NCBI GenBank assembly: GCA_039807445.1
Contig: JBDHRG010000088.1
Location: 1 to 15,651 of the forward strand
Length of the DNA: 15,651 nt
Reading direction: 5' to 3'
Origin: JBDHRG01 sp039807445
GTDB taxonomy: Bacteria; Pseudomonadota; Gammaproteobacteria; Competibacterales; Competibacteraceae
Made by a program: the position numbers and the translations under genes. The notes beneath the pieces are model-generated. The model worked only from the letters and a program-made list of their open reading frames with translations, searched no databases and had not been told where the DNA came from. This document shows, in pieces, positions 1 through 8,407 of this stretch. Position 1 is the stretch's first letter. Every line of letters starts with the position of its first letter.

Positions 1-80
1 GGCAGCAGACTGAGATAGGGGGCGACGAGCGCCCACTCCTCATCACTCACATCGCTCGGATAGGGCTTTCGGGTAGTTAT
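1..80 (-). pseudogene. IS5-family transposase, N-terminal fragment (runs off the left edge)
   Basis: Reading leftward from position 80, the minus strand encodes TTRKPYPSDVSDEEWALVAP followed by YLSLL. This matches the start of IS5-family transposases (DUF4096-type N-terminal domain), which usually begin M-T-T-R-K-P-Y. Here the codon at the expected start (78-80) is ATA rather than ATG, with an in-frame stop seven codons farther upstream and no alternative start between, so expression is doubtful. Only about 26 codons lie in the window, so it cannot be said whether the rest is intact. The family assignment is from recognised motif similarity; the mutated start is read directly. Confidence 0.7.
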
Positions 81-126
81 CCCAACAGGTTACCCGCGAC
101 GGACACAGATTCATAACACGCTCTAG
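81..126 (-). mobile_element. Probable outer end of the IS5-type element
   Basis: This is the non-coding leader upstream of the transposase fragment. Read on the minus strand it ends in GAGCGTGTTATGAA (110-123), directly next to a CTAG at 123-126. Some IS5 subgroups duplicate a short TA-containing target such as CTAG. The other end lies outside the window, so neither the inverted repeat nor the target duplication can be confirmed. Confidence 0.35.
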
Positions 127-300
127 ACGCTGGTCTCGACCCCGACACTCTCAAACCCCTGCCCGGCGCCAGCCCCGAGCCATCCCGGTTCGACGATGCC
201 GCCTTTATCGCGGCGCTTGAAGCGGCACTGTAAGTCAAACCTGATACCGGCAACCTTGAACTGCCGTATCACATCAAGGCAGGCGAAACGCAGACCTCCC
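127..300 (+). pseudogene. Possible decayed gene fragment (Tm-1/UPF0261-like?)
   Basis: One plus-strand frame reads like genuine protein, with FDDAAFIAALEAAL at about 191-232, then a TAA, then VKPDTGNLELPYHI in the same frame. The order resembles the C-terminus of Tm-1-like ATP-binding (UPF0261) proteins, where an acidic F-x-D-P/A-A-x-F-x-x-A-L helix is followed by an L-P-Y-H-I-N-D segment. There is no start, no intact reading frame, and the similarity is from memory only. It could be a host gene cut by the neighbouring IS, or chance. The rest of 127-498 holds no gene I can support. Confidence 0.22.
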
Positions 301-320
301 GGACCGGGCTTGCCTCAGTG

Positions 321-350
321 AGCCGCTGGCGCCGAGCAGCGCCAGCGGCT
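321..350. terminator. Strong hairpin, 12-bp perfect stem
   Basis: AGCCGCTGGCGC (321-332) and GCGCCAGCGGCT (339-350) are perfect reverse complements around a 6-nt loop. It lies about 150 bp downstream of the hsp20 stop on the minus strand. No run of T follows on either strand, so it is not a classic intrinsic terminator. It may be a stabilising 3' hairpin or a relic of a palindromic repeat. Confidence 0.45.
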
Positions 351-498
351 ACAGTCGGACCACCACAGGGGGCCGCTGTACAGGTCCAACGAGTTTCACC
401 GGCGTCGGCACCTGGCTTGCAGAATCAAGGGTTTAGGACGCATTTTTCGAGGCGTCCTCGTATTCCATGGGCTTCCAGTCGGGCGTCCGGCGCTGCGC

Positions 499-954
499 TC
501 AGCCCTCGACGGGCTCGACCGTGATCTTGCGCGACTGTGAGCGCTGCTGCTTCGGGATCACGATCTCGAGCACGCCGTGGAGGCCGCGGGCGCTGATGCC
601 GTTCGGATCGGCCGAATCCGGCAGGCCGAAGCGGCGGTAGAAGGTGCCGCGGGCGCGCTCGATGCGCTTGTAGCCCTCGCGCTCCTCCTTGGTCTCCGTG
701 TAGCGCTGGCCGCGCAGCGTCAGCACGCCGTTCTCCATCGTGATGTCGATGTCCTTCGGGTCGACGCCGGGGATGTCGGCGTGGATCACGAAGCGGTCAT
801 TCTCCTCCTTGATGTCCACCGCCGGCACCCAGTCGCAGGTGGCGACGTTGGAACTGTCCTCGTCGCGGAGTACGCGCGGGTCGAACACCCGCTCCAGCTC
901 CTTCTGCAGCTGGTTCAGCCGGGTCCACGGATCGTAACGCATGATGCTGCTCAT
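499..954 (-). CDS. Small heat-shock protein, Hsp20/alpha-crystallin family
   Basis: A 151-residue cytosolic ATP-independent holdase that binds unfolding proteins during heat or oxidative stress. The N-terminus (MSSIMRYDPWTRLNQLQKEL) is the typical Hsp20 class A opening. The alpha-crystallin domain spans about residues 44-135, with the DIPGVDPKDI and NGVLTLRG strands and the conserved G-V-L near 127-129. The C-terminal I-x-V anchor (I144-T-V146) used for oligomer assembly is present. The start at 954 is chosen because GGAGG lies 8 nt upstream; an in-frame ATG at 996 would add 14 atypical residues and skip this ribosome binding site. It is divergent from moaB and preceded by a sigma-32 promoter. 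Length is normal for the family. Confidence 0.95.
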   Translation of the reverse strand: MSSIMRYDPWTRLNQLQKELERVFDPRVLRDEDSSNVATCDWVPAVDIKEENDRFVIHADIPGVDPKDIDITMENGVLTLRGQRYTETKEEREGYKRIERARGTFYRRFGLPDSADPNGISARGLHGVLEIVIPKQQRSQSRKITVEPVEG

Positions 955-1012
955 GGTGCTGTCCTCCAAATGTGAAGTTCGGGGGTGGGGTTGCACGGCC
1001 GTACGCCCGCAA

Positions 1013-1040
1013 AGATGGGGACCGTGCCGCGCATTTCAAG
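1013..1040 (-). promoter_or_regulatory. Sigma-32 (RpoH) heat-shock promoter of hsp20
   Basis: On the minus strand CTTGAAA (1040-1034) is followed after 13 nt by CCCCATCT (1020-1013). These match the RpoH -35 (CTTGAAA) and -10 (CCCCATNT) consensus at allowed spacing. The implied transcript would have an untranslated leader of roughly 50 nt before the ATG at 954. This supports heat-induced expression. Confidence 0.88.
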
Positions 1041-1108
1041 GGAGGCTGGAGCCGCCGGGGGCGGATGCGGTATGTAGTCCGGCTGAACGCCTTGCAGGAG
1101 TCCCGACC

Positions 1109-1630
1109 ATGCCCGACGCACGCGAATTCGTGCCCCTGAACATCGCGGTCCTGACCGTGTCCGACAGCCGCACCGAAGCCGACGACGTCTCCGGACGCAC
1201 GCTGGCCGAACGCCTGCTGGCCGCCGGCCACCGCCTGGCCGAGAAGGCGATCGTCCGCGACGACGTCTACGCGATCCGCGCGGTGGTGTCGCGCTGGATC
1301 GCCGATCCGGCGGTCGAAGTGGTGCTGAGCACCGGCGGCACCGGCGTCACCGGACGCGACGGCACCCCCGAGGCGGTCGCGGTGCTGCTCGACAAGCAGA
1401 TCGAGGGCTTCGGCGAGCTGTTCCGGATGCTGTCCTGGGAGGAGATCAAGACCTCGACCATCCAGTCGCGCGCGATCGCCGGTGTGGCCAACGGCACCTA
1501 CGTGTTCTGCCTGCCAGGCTCTTCGGGTGCCTGTCGCACGGCGTGGGACCGCATCATCGAGGCGCAGCTCGACTACCGCCACCGCCCGTGCAACCTGGTC
1601 GAACTGATGCCGCGGCTGAAGGAGCGCTGA
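1109..1630 (+). CDS. moaB: Molybdenum cofactor biosynthesis protein B (MoaB)
   Basis: A 173-residue MoaB/MogA-fold protein of molybdopterin synthesis, which binds molybdopterin and in some organisms adenylylates it before metal insertion. Visible motifs are the first beta strand with VSDSR (about 17-21), the LSTGGTGVTGRDGTPEA loop (73-89) that forms the molybdopterin-binding site, and a C-terminal FCLPGSSGACRTAWD segment. The start at 1109 has GCAGGAG 8 nt upstream; upstream in-frame extensions run into the hsp20 control region and are not protein-like. It is divergent from hsp20. A long palindrome follows the stop. MoaB and MogA are hard to separate from sequence alone, but the length and the lack of extra domains favour MoaB. 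Confidence 0.92.
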   Translation: MPDAREFVPLNIAVLTVSDSRTEADDVSGRTLAERLLAAGHRLAEKAIVRDDVYAIRAVVSRWIADPAVEVVLSTGGTGVTGRDGTPEAVAVLLDKQIEGFGELFRMLSWEEIKTSTIQSRAIAGVANGTYVFCLPGSSGACRTAWDRIIEAQLDYRHRPCNLVELMPRLKER

Positions 1631-1649
1631 GCGCAAACAATCGTTGCAC

Positions 1650-1674
1650 CCGCCGCGGACCGGGTCCGCGGCGG
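1650..1674. terminator. GC-rich palindrome after moaB
   Basis: CCGCCGCGGACC (1650-1661) and GGTCCGCGGCGG (1663-1674) are perfect complements about a single central base, giving at least a 10-bp stem. It begins 20 bp after the moaB stop. There is no T-run, so at most it acts as a Rho-assisted or stabilising 3' structure. Confidence 0.45.
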
Positions 1675-1733
1675 CTATCACCTGGGAGGCGGGCGCCAGC
1701 GCGCCGCGGGCTATCACATCGAGGGCGGGCGCC
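1673..1733 (+). repeat. Two-copy 36-bp tandem repeat
   Basis: GGCTATCAC occurs at 1673-1681 and 1709-1717, and GGCGGGCGCC at 1688-1697 and 1724-1733. Both pairs are offset by exactly 36 bp, giving an imperfect tandem duplication between moaB and the patatin gene. In the frame that continues past the moaB stop, both copies read G-Y-H-(L/I)-x-G-G-R-like peptides; with the stop codon in between this is more likely a relic than coding. Confidence 0.6.
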
Positions 1734-1760
1734 GCGTGACCGCGCCCGGGGAGGTCCGGC

Positions 1761-2666
1761 ATGGGTTTACGCATCGGCATCGCACTCGGCAGCGGCTCGG
1801 CGCGCGGCTGGGCGCACATCGGCGTGTTACGTGCACTCGCCGAACTCGACATACATCCCGACATCGTCTGCGGCTCCTCGATCGGCGCGGCGGTCGGCGC
1901 TGCCTATGCCGCGGGCCGGCTCGATGCGCTCGAGGACTGGGCGCACGACATCGGCTGGCGGCAGATCCTGGGCTTCGTCAGCCTGCGCGCGGGGGCGCTG
2001 TTCGAGGGCGACAAGCTGATCGAAGCCTTCGGCGAACGCGTCCCCGAAGTGCCGATCGAGGCGCTGCCGCGGCGTTTCGCCTGCGTCGCGACCGATCTCT
2101 ACGACGGCCGCGAAGTGTGGTTCCAGAGCGGCAGCCTGCACGCGGCGGTGCGCGCCTCGATCGCGATCCCCGGTCTGCTGCCGCCGATCGAGGTCGACGG
2201 GCGCTGGCTGGTCGACGGCGGCGTCGTCAACCCGGTGCCGGTGTCGCTGTGCCGCGCGCTCGGCGCCGATGTCGTGATCGCGGTCAATCTGCACGGCGGC
2301 GTGGTCCGGCACCATGCCGAGCACAGTGTGCGCCCCAGCGTCGAGCGCGGCGCCAAACCCGAGCGCTTCGGCGTGCTCGGCAGCAAGCTGCAGGCGCTGC
2401 TCGGCAGCGCCGATGCGGCGCCCGGGCGCTTCGAAGTGGTGGTCGGCACGATGAACATCCTGCAGGATCGCCTGACCCGCATGCGCATGGCCGGCGATCC
2501 GCCCGACGTGCAACTGTCGCCACGGCTCGCGCACATCCCGCTGCTCGACTACACGCACGCCGAGGAAGCGATCGCGATCGGGCGCGGGGCGGTCGAGCTG
2601 CACCGCAGCGCGATCCTCGCCGCGCTCGGGCGCGACGGCGGCGAATACGAGATGGACGGGCGCTGA
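1761..2666 (+). CDS. Patatin-like phospholipase (RssA-type serine esterase)
   Basis: A 301-residue cytosolic or membrane-associated lipid acyl hydrolase. The glycine-rich oxyanion-hole region is at 10-21 (GSGSARGWAHIG), the nucleophile elbow G-S-S-I-G at 38-42 gives catalytic Ser40, and D152-G153-G154 supplies the dyad aspartate. S-I-A-I-P-G at 133-138 is also typical. The length suits the small bacterial patatin group (RssA/YlbK) without extra domains. GGGGAGG lies 6 nt before the ATG. The stop TGA (2664-2666) directly abuts the ATG of the next gene, so the two are probably cotranscribed and translationally coupled. The natural substrate is unknown. Confidence 0.92.
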   Translation: MGLRIGIALGSGSARGWAHIGVLRALAELDIHPDIVCGSSIGAAVGAAYAAGRLDALEDWAHDIGWRQILGFVSLRAGALFEGDKLIEAFGERVPEVPIEALPRRFACVATDLYDGREVWFQSGSLHAAVRASIAIPGLLPPIEVDGRWLVDGGVVNPVPVSLCRALGADVVIAVNLHGGVVRHHAEHSVRPSVERGAKPERFGVLGSKLQALLGSADAAPGRFEVVVGTMNILQDRLTRMRMAGDPPDVQLSPRLAHIPLLDYTHAEEAIAIGRGAVELHRSAILAALGRDGGEYEMDGR

Positions 2667-3356
2667 ATGGTCGAGTCGCAGTATCTGGCGGCCTTCCTGG
2701 TCGCGCTGGCCGGCGGCGTGCATTGCGCCGGCATGTGCGGCGGCATCGTCGGCGCGCTGGCGCTGGGCTTGCCGGCCGGCGGCTTCGGCGCGCGACTGCC
2801 GTACCTGCTCGCCTACAATCTCGGCCGCATCACCAGCTACGCCGCCGCCGGCGCACTCGCCGGCGGCGTCGGCGCCTGGGCGGCCAACCTGGCCACGGTG
2901 CGCCACGCGCAGCTCGGGCTGCAGCTGCTCGCCGGCGGCTTCATGCTGCTGCTGGGGCTATACTTGGCCGGCTGGTGGCGCGGGCTGGCGGCGCTCGAAC
3001 GCCTCGGCGGCAAGCTGGTGTGGCAGCGGCTCGAGCCGCTCGGCCGGCGCTGGCTGCCGGTACGCCACCCGGTGCAGGCGCTGGCGCTCGGCGCGGTGTG
3101 GGGCTGGCTGCCGTGCGGGCTGGTGTACAGCGTCGTGATCTGGGCGCTGGGCGCCGGCAGCGCGCTCGAAGGGGCGGCGCTGCTGGCGAGCTTCGGCCTC
3201 GGCACCCTGCCGGCGCTGCTGGCGATGGGCGCGGTCGCCGCCGGCCTGTCGGCATTCGTGCGCCGACCGGTGGTACGCGCCGCCGCCGGCGTGCTGGTGC
3301 TCGGCTTCGCCCTGGTGCAGATCGGCTACGCGCTGCACGGCTACGGCATCGGGTAA
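2667..3356 (+). CDS. TauE/SafE-like (UreH/DsbD_2-type) integral membrane protein
   Basis: A 229-residue polytopic inner-membrane protein with about six hydrophobic segments. It has the signature G-V-H-C-A-G-M-C-G-G at 17-26, placing two cysteines (C20, C24) and a histidine in the first membrane helix, and a second conserved L-P-C-G at 148-151. These mark the UreH-like transmembrane family, commonly labelled sulfite exporter TauE/SafE. Relatives sit beside cytochrome oxidase or copper-handling genes and are thought to move metal or thiol redox equivalents across the membrane; no such neighbours are seen here. It starts immediately after the patatin stop. The substrate cannot be read from sequence. 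Confidence 0.85.
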   Translation: MVESQYLAAFLVALAGGVHCAGMCGGIVGALALGLPAGGFGARLPYLLAYNLGRITSYAAAGALAGGVGAWAANLATVRHAQLGLQLLAGGFMLLLGLYLAGWWRGLAALERLGGKLVWQRLEPLGRRWLPVRHPVQALALGAVWGWLPCGLVYSVVIWALGAGSALEGAALLASFGLGTLPALLAMGAVAAGLSAFVRRPVVRAAAGVLVLGFALVQIGYALHGYGIG

Positions 3357-3593
3357 TACGGGTTCCAGGAATTTTGCGCGCATTGCGGCGGAGCAAGGGG
3401 GATGTCGTTGCGCTCATTCTCGGCGTACCTCCGTGTACACCTCCGAGGTACGGCGCCGCTCCGCGCGGGTCCAGGGCAGCCGCCAGCCGGCTGCCCGCTC
3501 GCCGGAGCGAGAGCTCACCGGACTCTCGCTCCTTCCCGGACTCGCCCCTGCGCCCGTAGCGCAAGTGCCGCTCCGCGATAGCCCCCGGAGCGC
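3357..3593 (+). repeat. Structured intergenic repeat, copy 1 (core in orientation A)
   Basis: The parts are a leading TACGGGTTCCAG (3357-3368), a left end GGCGGAGCAAGGGGGATGT (3387-3405), a core of about 166 bp (3409-3574) and a right end GCGATAGCCCCCGGAGCGC (3575-3593). The core holds three hairpins: GTACCTC/GAGGTAC around a GTGTACAC palindrome (about 3425-3451), GGGCAGCC/GGCTGCCC (3474-3481, 3489-3496) and GGAGCGAGAG/CTCTCGCTCC (3504-3513, 3523-3532). A second copy at 11443-11692 has the same ends in the same orientation but the core reversed. No protein-like frame is present. The segment 3594-3653 holds nothing I recognise. Confidence 0.85.
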
Positions 3594-3653
3594 TGCAATC
3601 GGGCGTTAGTTCTTGACGTCGGGGCTCGAAGCACGCCAGCGGGACTTGTGCCC

Positions 3654-4739
3654 TCAGCCCGCGACGGCGAGGTGGTTGTCCCACCGCGTGCCCGGATGGA
3701 CGCGCCGGCGTGCGGGCAGCTCGCGCAGCGCGGTGTCGAAGGCGCGCAGTTCGCCGAGCTCGTTGCTGACGGTGAAGGCGTCGTCGAGCCAGGCCGTCCC
3801 GCAGGGCCTGGTCATCTCGGCGGCGCCGAGGAAGGCGTGGCGGCGCACGTCCCAGGCCAGCACGCGGTCGCCGCGCGTGGCGCTGACCAGCGCGACGCGC
3901 CCGACCCCGTCCAGCGCCACGCTGCCGCAGTAACCCGTGGTGCCGGCGAGCGCCTCGGGCGGCGCCTCGAGCGGGACCAGCCCGGCCGCTCCCGGCGCCA
4001 GCACCGCCAGCCCGGGGGCATCGAGCCCGTCCTGATGCTGGCAGACGACCGCCAGCAGCCCGTCCGGCGCGACCGCGAGGTGGCGCAGGCTCTGGCGCGC
4101 GTCGGGCAGGCGGTGGCGGGCGAGCTCGCGGCCGTCGCGGGCGTCGAGCAGCAACAGCGAGGAGTCGATACCGCTGTCGAGCCGCCGCCGCCCGGTATCG
4201 GCGCGGGTGGAGATGCCGCCGAGCGCGACCGCGAGCCGGCCGTCGGGCATCGGCAGCAGTTCGTGCGGCTCAATGCCGTCGAGCACCCACTCGCCGACGC
4301 GCTCGCGCCGCGCGACGTCCCAGATGCCGATCACGCCCTGAGCGGTGTCGGCATCCTGCTCGCCGCTGTACAGCCGCCGGCCATCGGCCGCGAAGGCGCC
4401 GTGGCCGGTGTAGCGGCGCTCGGGCGGCGCCTCGAGCAGGCCGAGCGCGCGCCCCTCGCGCCAGTCGAACAGCAGCGCCTCTTCGCCCGGTCGGCGCGCG
4501 AACAGCACCGCACGGCTCGCGGGACCGACCGCGACACCGTGGCCACGGAAATCGCTCGGCAGCGCGCGGCGCGCACCGTCGGGCGCGAACCCGCCGACGT
4601 GGTGCCGGCGGCGCTCGTCGTCCCAGGCCGACAGCAGCCAGGGGCCGTGTGCCGCGGCGCACGCTCCGGTGCGCGGCAGGACAGCACCGAGCGGCCCGAG
4701 TGCGGCGAGTCGCAGCAGCGCACGGCGGGTCATCGCCAT
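3654..4739 (-). CDS. DUF1513 protein, Tat-exported, beta-propeller-like
   Basis: A 361-residue protein of the DUF1513 family, last gene of the iron-linked block. The N-terminus T-R-R-A-L-L-R-L (4-11) followed by a hydrophobic stretch is a twin-arginine signal, so export in folded form to the periplasm is likely. The body repeats short G-H-G / D-G-R-(L/R) / L-x-x-W-D-type strands, as in seven-bladed propellers. Family members regularly accompany imelysins and the di-haem oxidoreductase, but their biochemical role is not established. The start ATG (4739-4737) overlaps the preceding imelysin stop as TGATG, giving translational coupling. An in-frame ATG at 4733 is an alternative start that keeps the Tat motif. 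Confidence 0.88.
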   Translation of the reverse strand: MAMTRRALLRLAALGPLGAVLPRTGACAAAHGPWLLSAWDDERRRHHVGGFAPDGARRALPSDFRGHGVAVGPASRAVLFARRPGEEALLFDWREGRALGLLEAPPERRYTGHGAFAADGRRLYSGEQDADTAQGVIGIWDVARRERVGEWVLDGIEPHELLPMPDGRLAVALGGISTRADTGRRRLDSGIDSSLLLLDARDGRELARHRLPDARQSLRHLAVAPDGLLAVVCQHQDGLDAPGLAVLAPGAAGLVPLEAPPEALAGTTGYCGSVALDGVGRVALVSATRGDRVLAWDVRRHAFLGAAEMTRPCGTAWLDDAFTVSNELGELRAFDTALRELPARRRVHPGTRWDNHLAVAG

Positions 4740-5776
4740 CAGTCGCCGTCGTTCTCGTTGAAGTCGATGGTCACGACCAGCGCCGGGGCGAGCCCGGTCT
4801 CGACCGTATGCTGCAGCGTCGCCACGGCCTGCTGCGCGCGGGCGGCGGTGTCTTTCGGCGCCTGCGCCGGATCGGCCGGCAGCGCCGCCAGCGCCTCGCG
4901 CGCGACGCCGAGCTCGTTCCGCAGCTGCGCCGCCAGCGACCTGTGCCCGGTCGCGGTCAGGTAGTCGAGCAGCGGGCGCAGCGCCGCGCCGACACCGTCC
5001 AGGCTGGCCTGGATCGCCGCGCGCGCGGTGCCCGACAAGCGCCCCTCGAGTTTGTCGGGCTGTGCCTCGCCGTGGTTGCGCAAGCCGAGCGGTTTGGCCA
5101 GGCGCCGGCCGGCGTCGGCGTCGAGCTCGGCGACCAGGCGGTTGACCAGCTCGGTGAAGGCGATGTTGACGGTCAGGTATGGGTGCCCCGGCTCGGCCGC
5201 AAAGCCGCCGGCACCGGCGAACTCGCGCGCGTGGCCACCCTCGGTCCAGCCGCGCACGACTTGCGCGGTCGCCGCGGCGGTGTCGGCAGTGGCGCCGGCG
5301 AAGTACGCGCAGCGCCTGGCTTCGGCCAGCCTGGCGGCGGCCTGCGGCTCGAACAGCAGGGCCTCCAGCCCCGGGAAGCCGCGCGCTGCGGCGCCGGCAT
5401 CGCGCGCTGCGGTACCCTCGGTGAGGGCTTGCTCGATCAGCTTCGGCCGCGCCGGCCAGGCGTCGATTGTCCGTGCGATGCGCAGGTTCAGCGCCGGACC
5501 GAAACCGGTGGCACCGGTCCTGCGCCAGGCGAGGAAGGCCTCGCGCCAGGCGGCGCGCGCAGCGTCGAGCGCCTCGGGGCCAGGCTCGGTGCAGTACGCC
5601 GCGGCGGCTCGAGCCAGCGCCTGCGCGCGCGCATCGGCATCGCGCATCGCGGGCAGGATCGCGTCTTCGGCGACGCGCCCGAGCACGCGCGCCTGCTCGG
5701 GCGTGGGTGCGGCGTGCGCCGGCAGTGCGGCGGCCGACAGCGCCAGGATCAGGGCGGACCGGATCATGCTGGACAT
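4739..5776 (-). CDS. Imelysin-family protein, variant without motif histidine
   Basis: A 345-residue secreted helical protein of the imelysin (peptidase M75/IrpA) superfamily. Residues 1-22 form a Sec signal ending A-H-A. The family's two-repeat helical bundle is recognisable from D-A-A-R-A-A-W-R-E-A-F (71-81), N-A-W-like I-D-A-W-P (104-108) and the region of the usual G-x-H-x-x-E motif. Here that reads G-F-P-G-L-E (133-138), with proline replacing histidine, as in a recognised imelysin branch. The start at 5776 lies 11 bp after the upstream stop, without a strong ribosome binding site, so coupling is likely; 5767 is an alternative. Periplasmic iron or haem-related binding is inferred from context; peptidase activity is doubtful. 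Confidence 0.88.
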   Translation of the reverse strand: MSSMIRSALILALSAAALPAHAAPTPEQARVLGRVAEDAILPAMRDADARAQALARAAAAYCTEPGPEALDAARAAWREAFLAWRRTGATGFGPALNLRIARTIDAWPARPKLIEQALTEGTAARDAGAAARGFPGLEALLFEPQAAARLAEARRCAYFAGATADTAAATAQVVRGWTEGGHAREFAGAGGFAAEPGHPYLTVNIAFTELVNRLVAELDADAGRRLAKPLGLRNHGEAQPDKLEGRLSGTARAAIQASLDGVGAALRPLLDYLTATGHRSLAAQLRNELGVAREALAALPADPAQAPKDTAARAQQAVATLQHTVETGLAPALVVTIDFNENDGD

Positions 5777-5787
5777 GGTCGGACGGC

Positions 5788-7149
<1,362 letters not shown>

Positions 7150-7206
7150 CGATGGCTGTCTCGCTCGGAGGAGGGAACTGGCCAAAAGACCCGGTGAGCG
7201 TCGGTC

Positions 7207-8352
7207 TCACCCGCCCACGTTCAGCCGCTGGATGCCCAGCGCCTTGGCGACGGCGACCAGCGAATCGGTCTGGCGTTGCAGCGCGTCGATGGTCGCGCGG
7301 ATGCGGCGGCGGCCTTCGGCCGCGTCGTCGCCGAGGATCGCCTGGTCGAACGGCGCCGGGATCGCGCTGGCGGCGGCGACCGACGCGTCGAGCTCGGCCC
7401 GGGTGGCGTCGGCGAGCGCCGCGTCTCTGGTCTTGACCAGCTCGTACAGGCTCGCGCCTTCGACCACGGTGCCGCCGAGCCGGCGGTAGCGGCCGAGGAA
7501 CACGTTACGGATGCCCGCGGCGTTGGCGACGATGTCGCGGTGCGTGTTGTCGCTGAAGCACGAGTGCTCGTCTTCCTGGTCCTTGTTGTCGAGCGCCACT
7601 TCCATGCGCTCGCCGGCCAGTTCGGCGCGGCTCAGGCTGCCGAGGCCGACCAGGATCTTCTTCAGGCTGTCCCTGGGCGCCTGCTCGAATTTCGCCCGGT
7701 AGTTCTTCGCGTTCGGTGCCCAGGCCCTGGTCACGTACTCGAGGTCGGCGACCAGGAGCTCGGTGACTTCGAGCAGGTACTGTTTGCGGCGTTCGGCGTT
7801 CGCCGCGCTGGTGTAGTCGCTCGCCGGGCGCTGGCCAGCGCCTTTGGCGTCGCGGTCCTGGCCCCACAGCAGGAACTCGATCGCGTGCCAGCCGGTGCTG
7901 ATGTTTTCTTCGCCGCCCTTTTCGTTCAGCGCGGCCAGCGTCTTGCGGTCGATCCTGACCTTCGGGTTGTTGACGATGCCGGCCTTCGGGTTGCCCTCGA
8001 CGTAGTCGATGTAGGCCTCGTCGAGCGGCCAGGCGTTGATGCGCCCTTCGGGGCCCTTGTCGTCGTCGATCGGGCCGCCGTAGAAGCGGAAGGCTTCGGT
8101 CTGGCCATAGGGCTCGCGCGCGGCCAGCCAGGCCTTGCGCGCGACGGCGAGCCGCTCCTCCGAGGGCGCGGCGACGAAGGTGCGCACCGCCTCGCGCAGC
8201 TCGCGCGCGGCGGCGAGCGCATCGGCGTAGTTGGCGTGAACCAGTTCGGCGTAGTGCTGTACCACGGCCTGGTCGGTCGGAGCGGTCGCGGCGAACGCAG
8301 TGCCGACGGCGGCGAACGCCGCCAGCGCGGCGGCGAGCAGGGTCTTGCGCAT
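7207..8352 (-). CDS. Imelysin-family iron-regulated periplasmic protein (IrpA-type)
   Basis: A 381-residue imelysin superfamily member. Residues 1-22 form a Sec signal with no lipobox cysteine. The G-x-H-x-x-E motif is intact (G154-W-H156-A-I-E159, followed by F-L-L-W-G-Q-D), and the second family block H-S-C-F-S-D-N-T-H-R-D is present, as in cyanobacterial IrpA. The two helical repeats are both complete. AGGAAAG lies about 9 nt before the ATG at 8352, which also gives a clean signal peptide; the frame extends farther upstream but into the promoter. A Fur-box-like operator overlaps the promoter. The family is linked to iron uptake, but binding specificity is not settled. It is first gene of the imelysin/DHOR/imelysin/DUF1513 segment. 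Confidence 0.94.
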   Translation of the reverse strand: MRKTLLAAALAAFAAVGTAFAATAPTDQAVVQHYAELVHANYADALAAARELREAVRTFVAAPSEERLAVARKAWLAAREPYGQTEAFRFYGGPIDDDKGPEGRINAWPLDEAYIDYVEGNPKAGIVNNPKVRIDRKTLAALNEKGGEENISTGWHAIEFLLWGQDRDAKGAGQRPASDYTSAANAERRKQYLLEVTELLVADLEYVTRAWAPNAKNYRAKFEQAPRDSLKKILVGLGSLSRAELAGERMEVALDNKDQEDEHSCFSDNTHRDIVANAAGIRNVFLGRYRRLGGTVVEGASLYELVKTRDAALADATRAELDASVAAASAIPAPFDQAILGDDAAEGRRRIRATIDALQRQTDSLVAVAKALGIQRLNVGG

Positions 8353-8370
8353 CGGTTTTTCTTTCCTGGT

Positions 8371-8385
8371 TGTCGTGCAACGACA
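8371..8385. promoter_or_regulatory. Palindrome in the imelysin leader
   Basis: TGTCGT (8371-8376) and ACGACA (8380-8385) are perfect complements around GCA. It lies between the Fur-box-like site and the imelysin ribosome binding site, so it would form a small hairpin in the leader or could be a second operator. No known regulator is assigned. Confidence 0.35.
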
Positions 8386-8388
8386 GCG

Positions 8389-8407
8389 AATGATAAGGCT
8401 TGTCATT
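8389..8407 (-). promoter_or_regulatory. Fur-box-like operator for the imelysin gene
   Basis: AATGATAAG-G-CTTGTCATT is a 19-bp 9-1-9 imperfect palindrome with 8 of 9 arm positions paired. It resembles the Fur consensus built from GATAAT/ATTATC half-sites. It covers the candidate -10 hexamer, which is the usual geometry for Fur repression under iron-replete conditions. Confidence 0.7.

Noticed and set aside
448..460. CGAGG-CGT-CCTCG next to a T-run as an hsp20 terminator
   Set aside because: The T-run precedes the hairpin on the plus strand, so on the minus strand it becomes A's after the stem; wrong polarity for an intrinsic terminator of hsp20.
318..524. Small plus-strand frame beside the left hairpin
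   Set aside because: No plausible ribosome binding site or family resemblance, and it overlaps the hsp20 3' end on the other strand.
1673..1733. CRISPR array
   Set aside because: Only two units, directly adjacent with partial identity and no unique spacers or cas genes.
1736..3559. Long plus-strand frame of 607 codons overlapping the patatin and TauE-like genes
   Set aside because: Arginine- and alanine-rich shadow of real genes in another frame; no recognisable domain.
2941..3684. Minus-strand frame across repeat copy 1, with a similar one across copy 2
   Set aside because: The similar peptides arise because the repeat core is the same DNA; hairpins and differing frames argue against coding.
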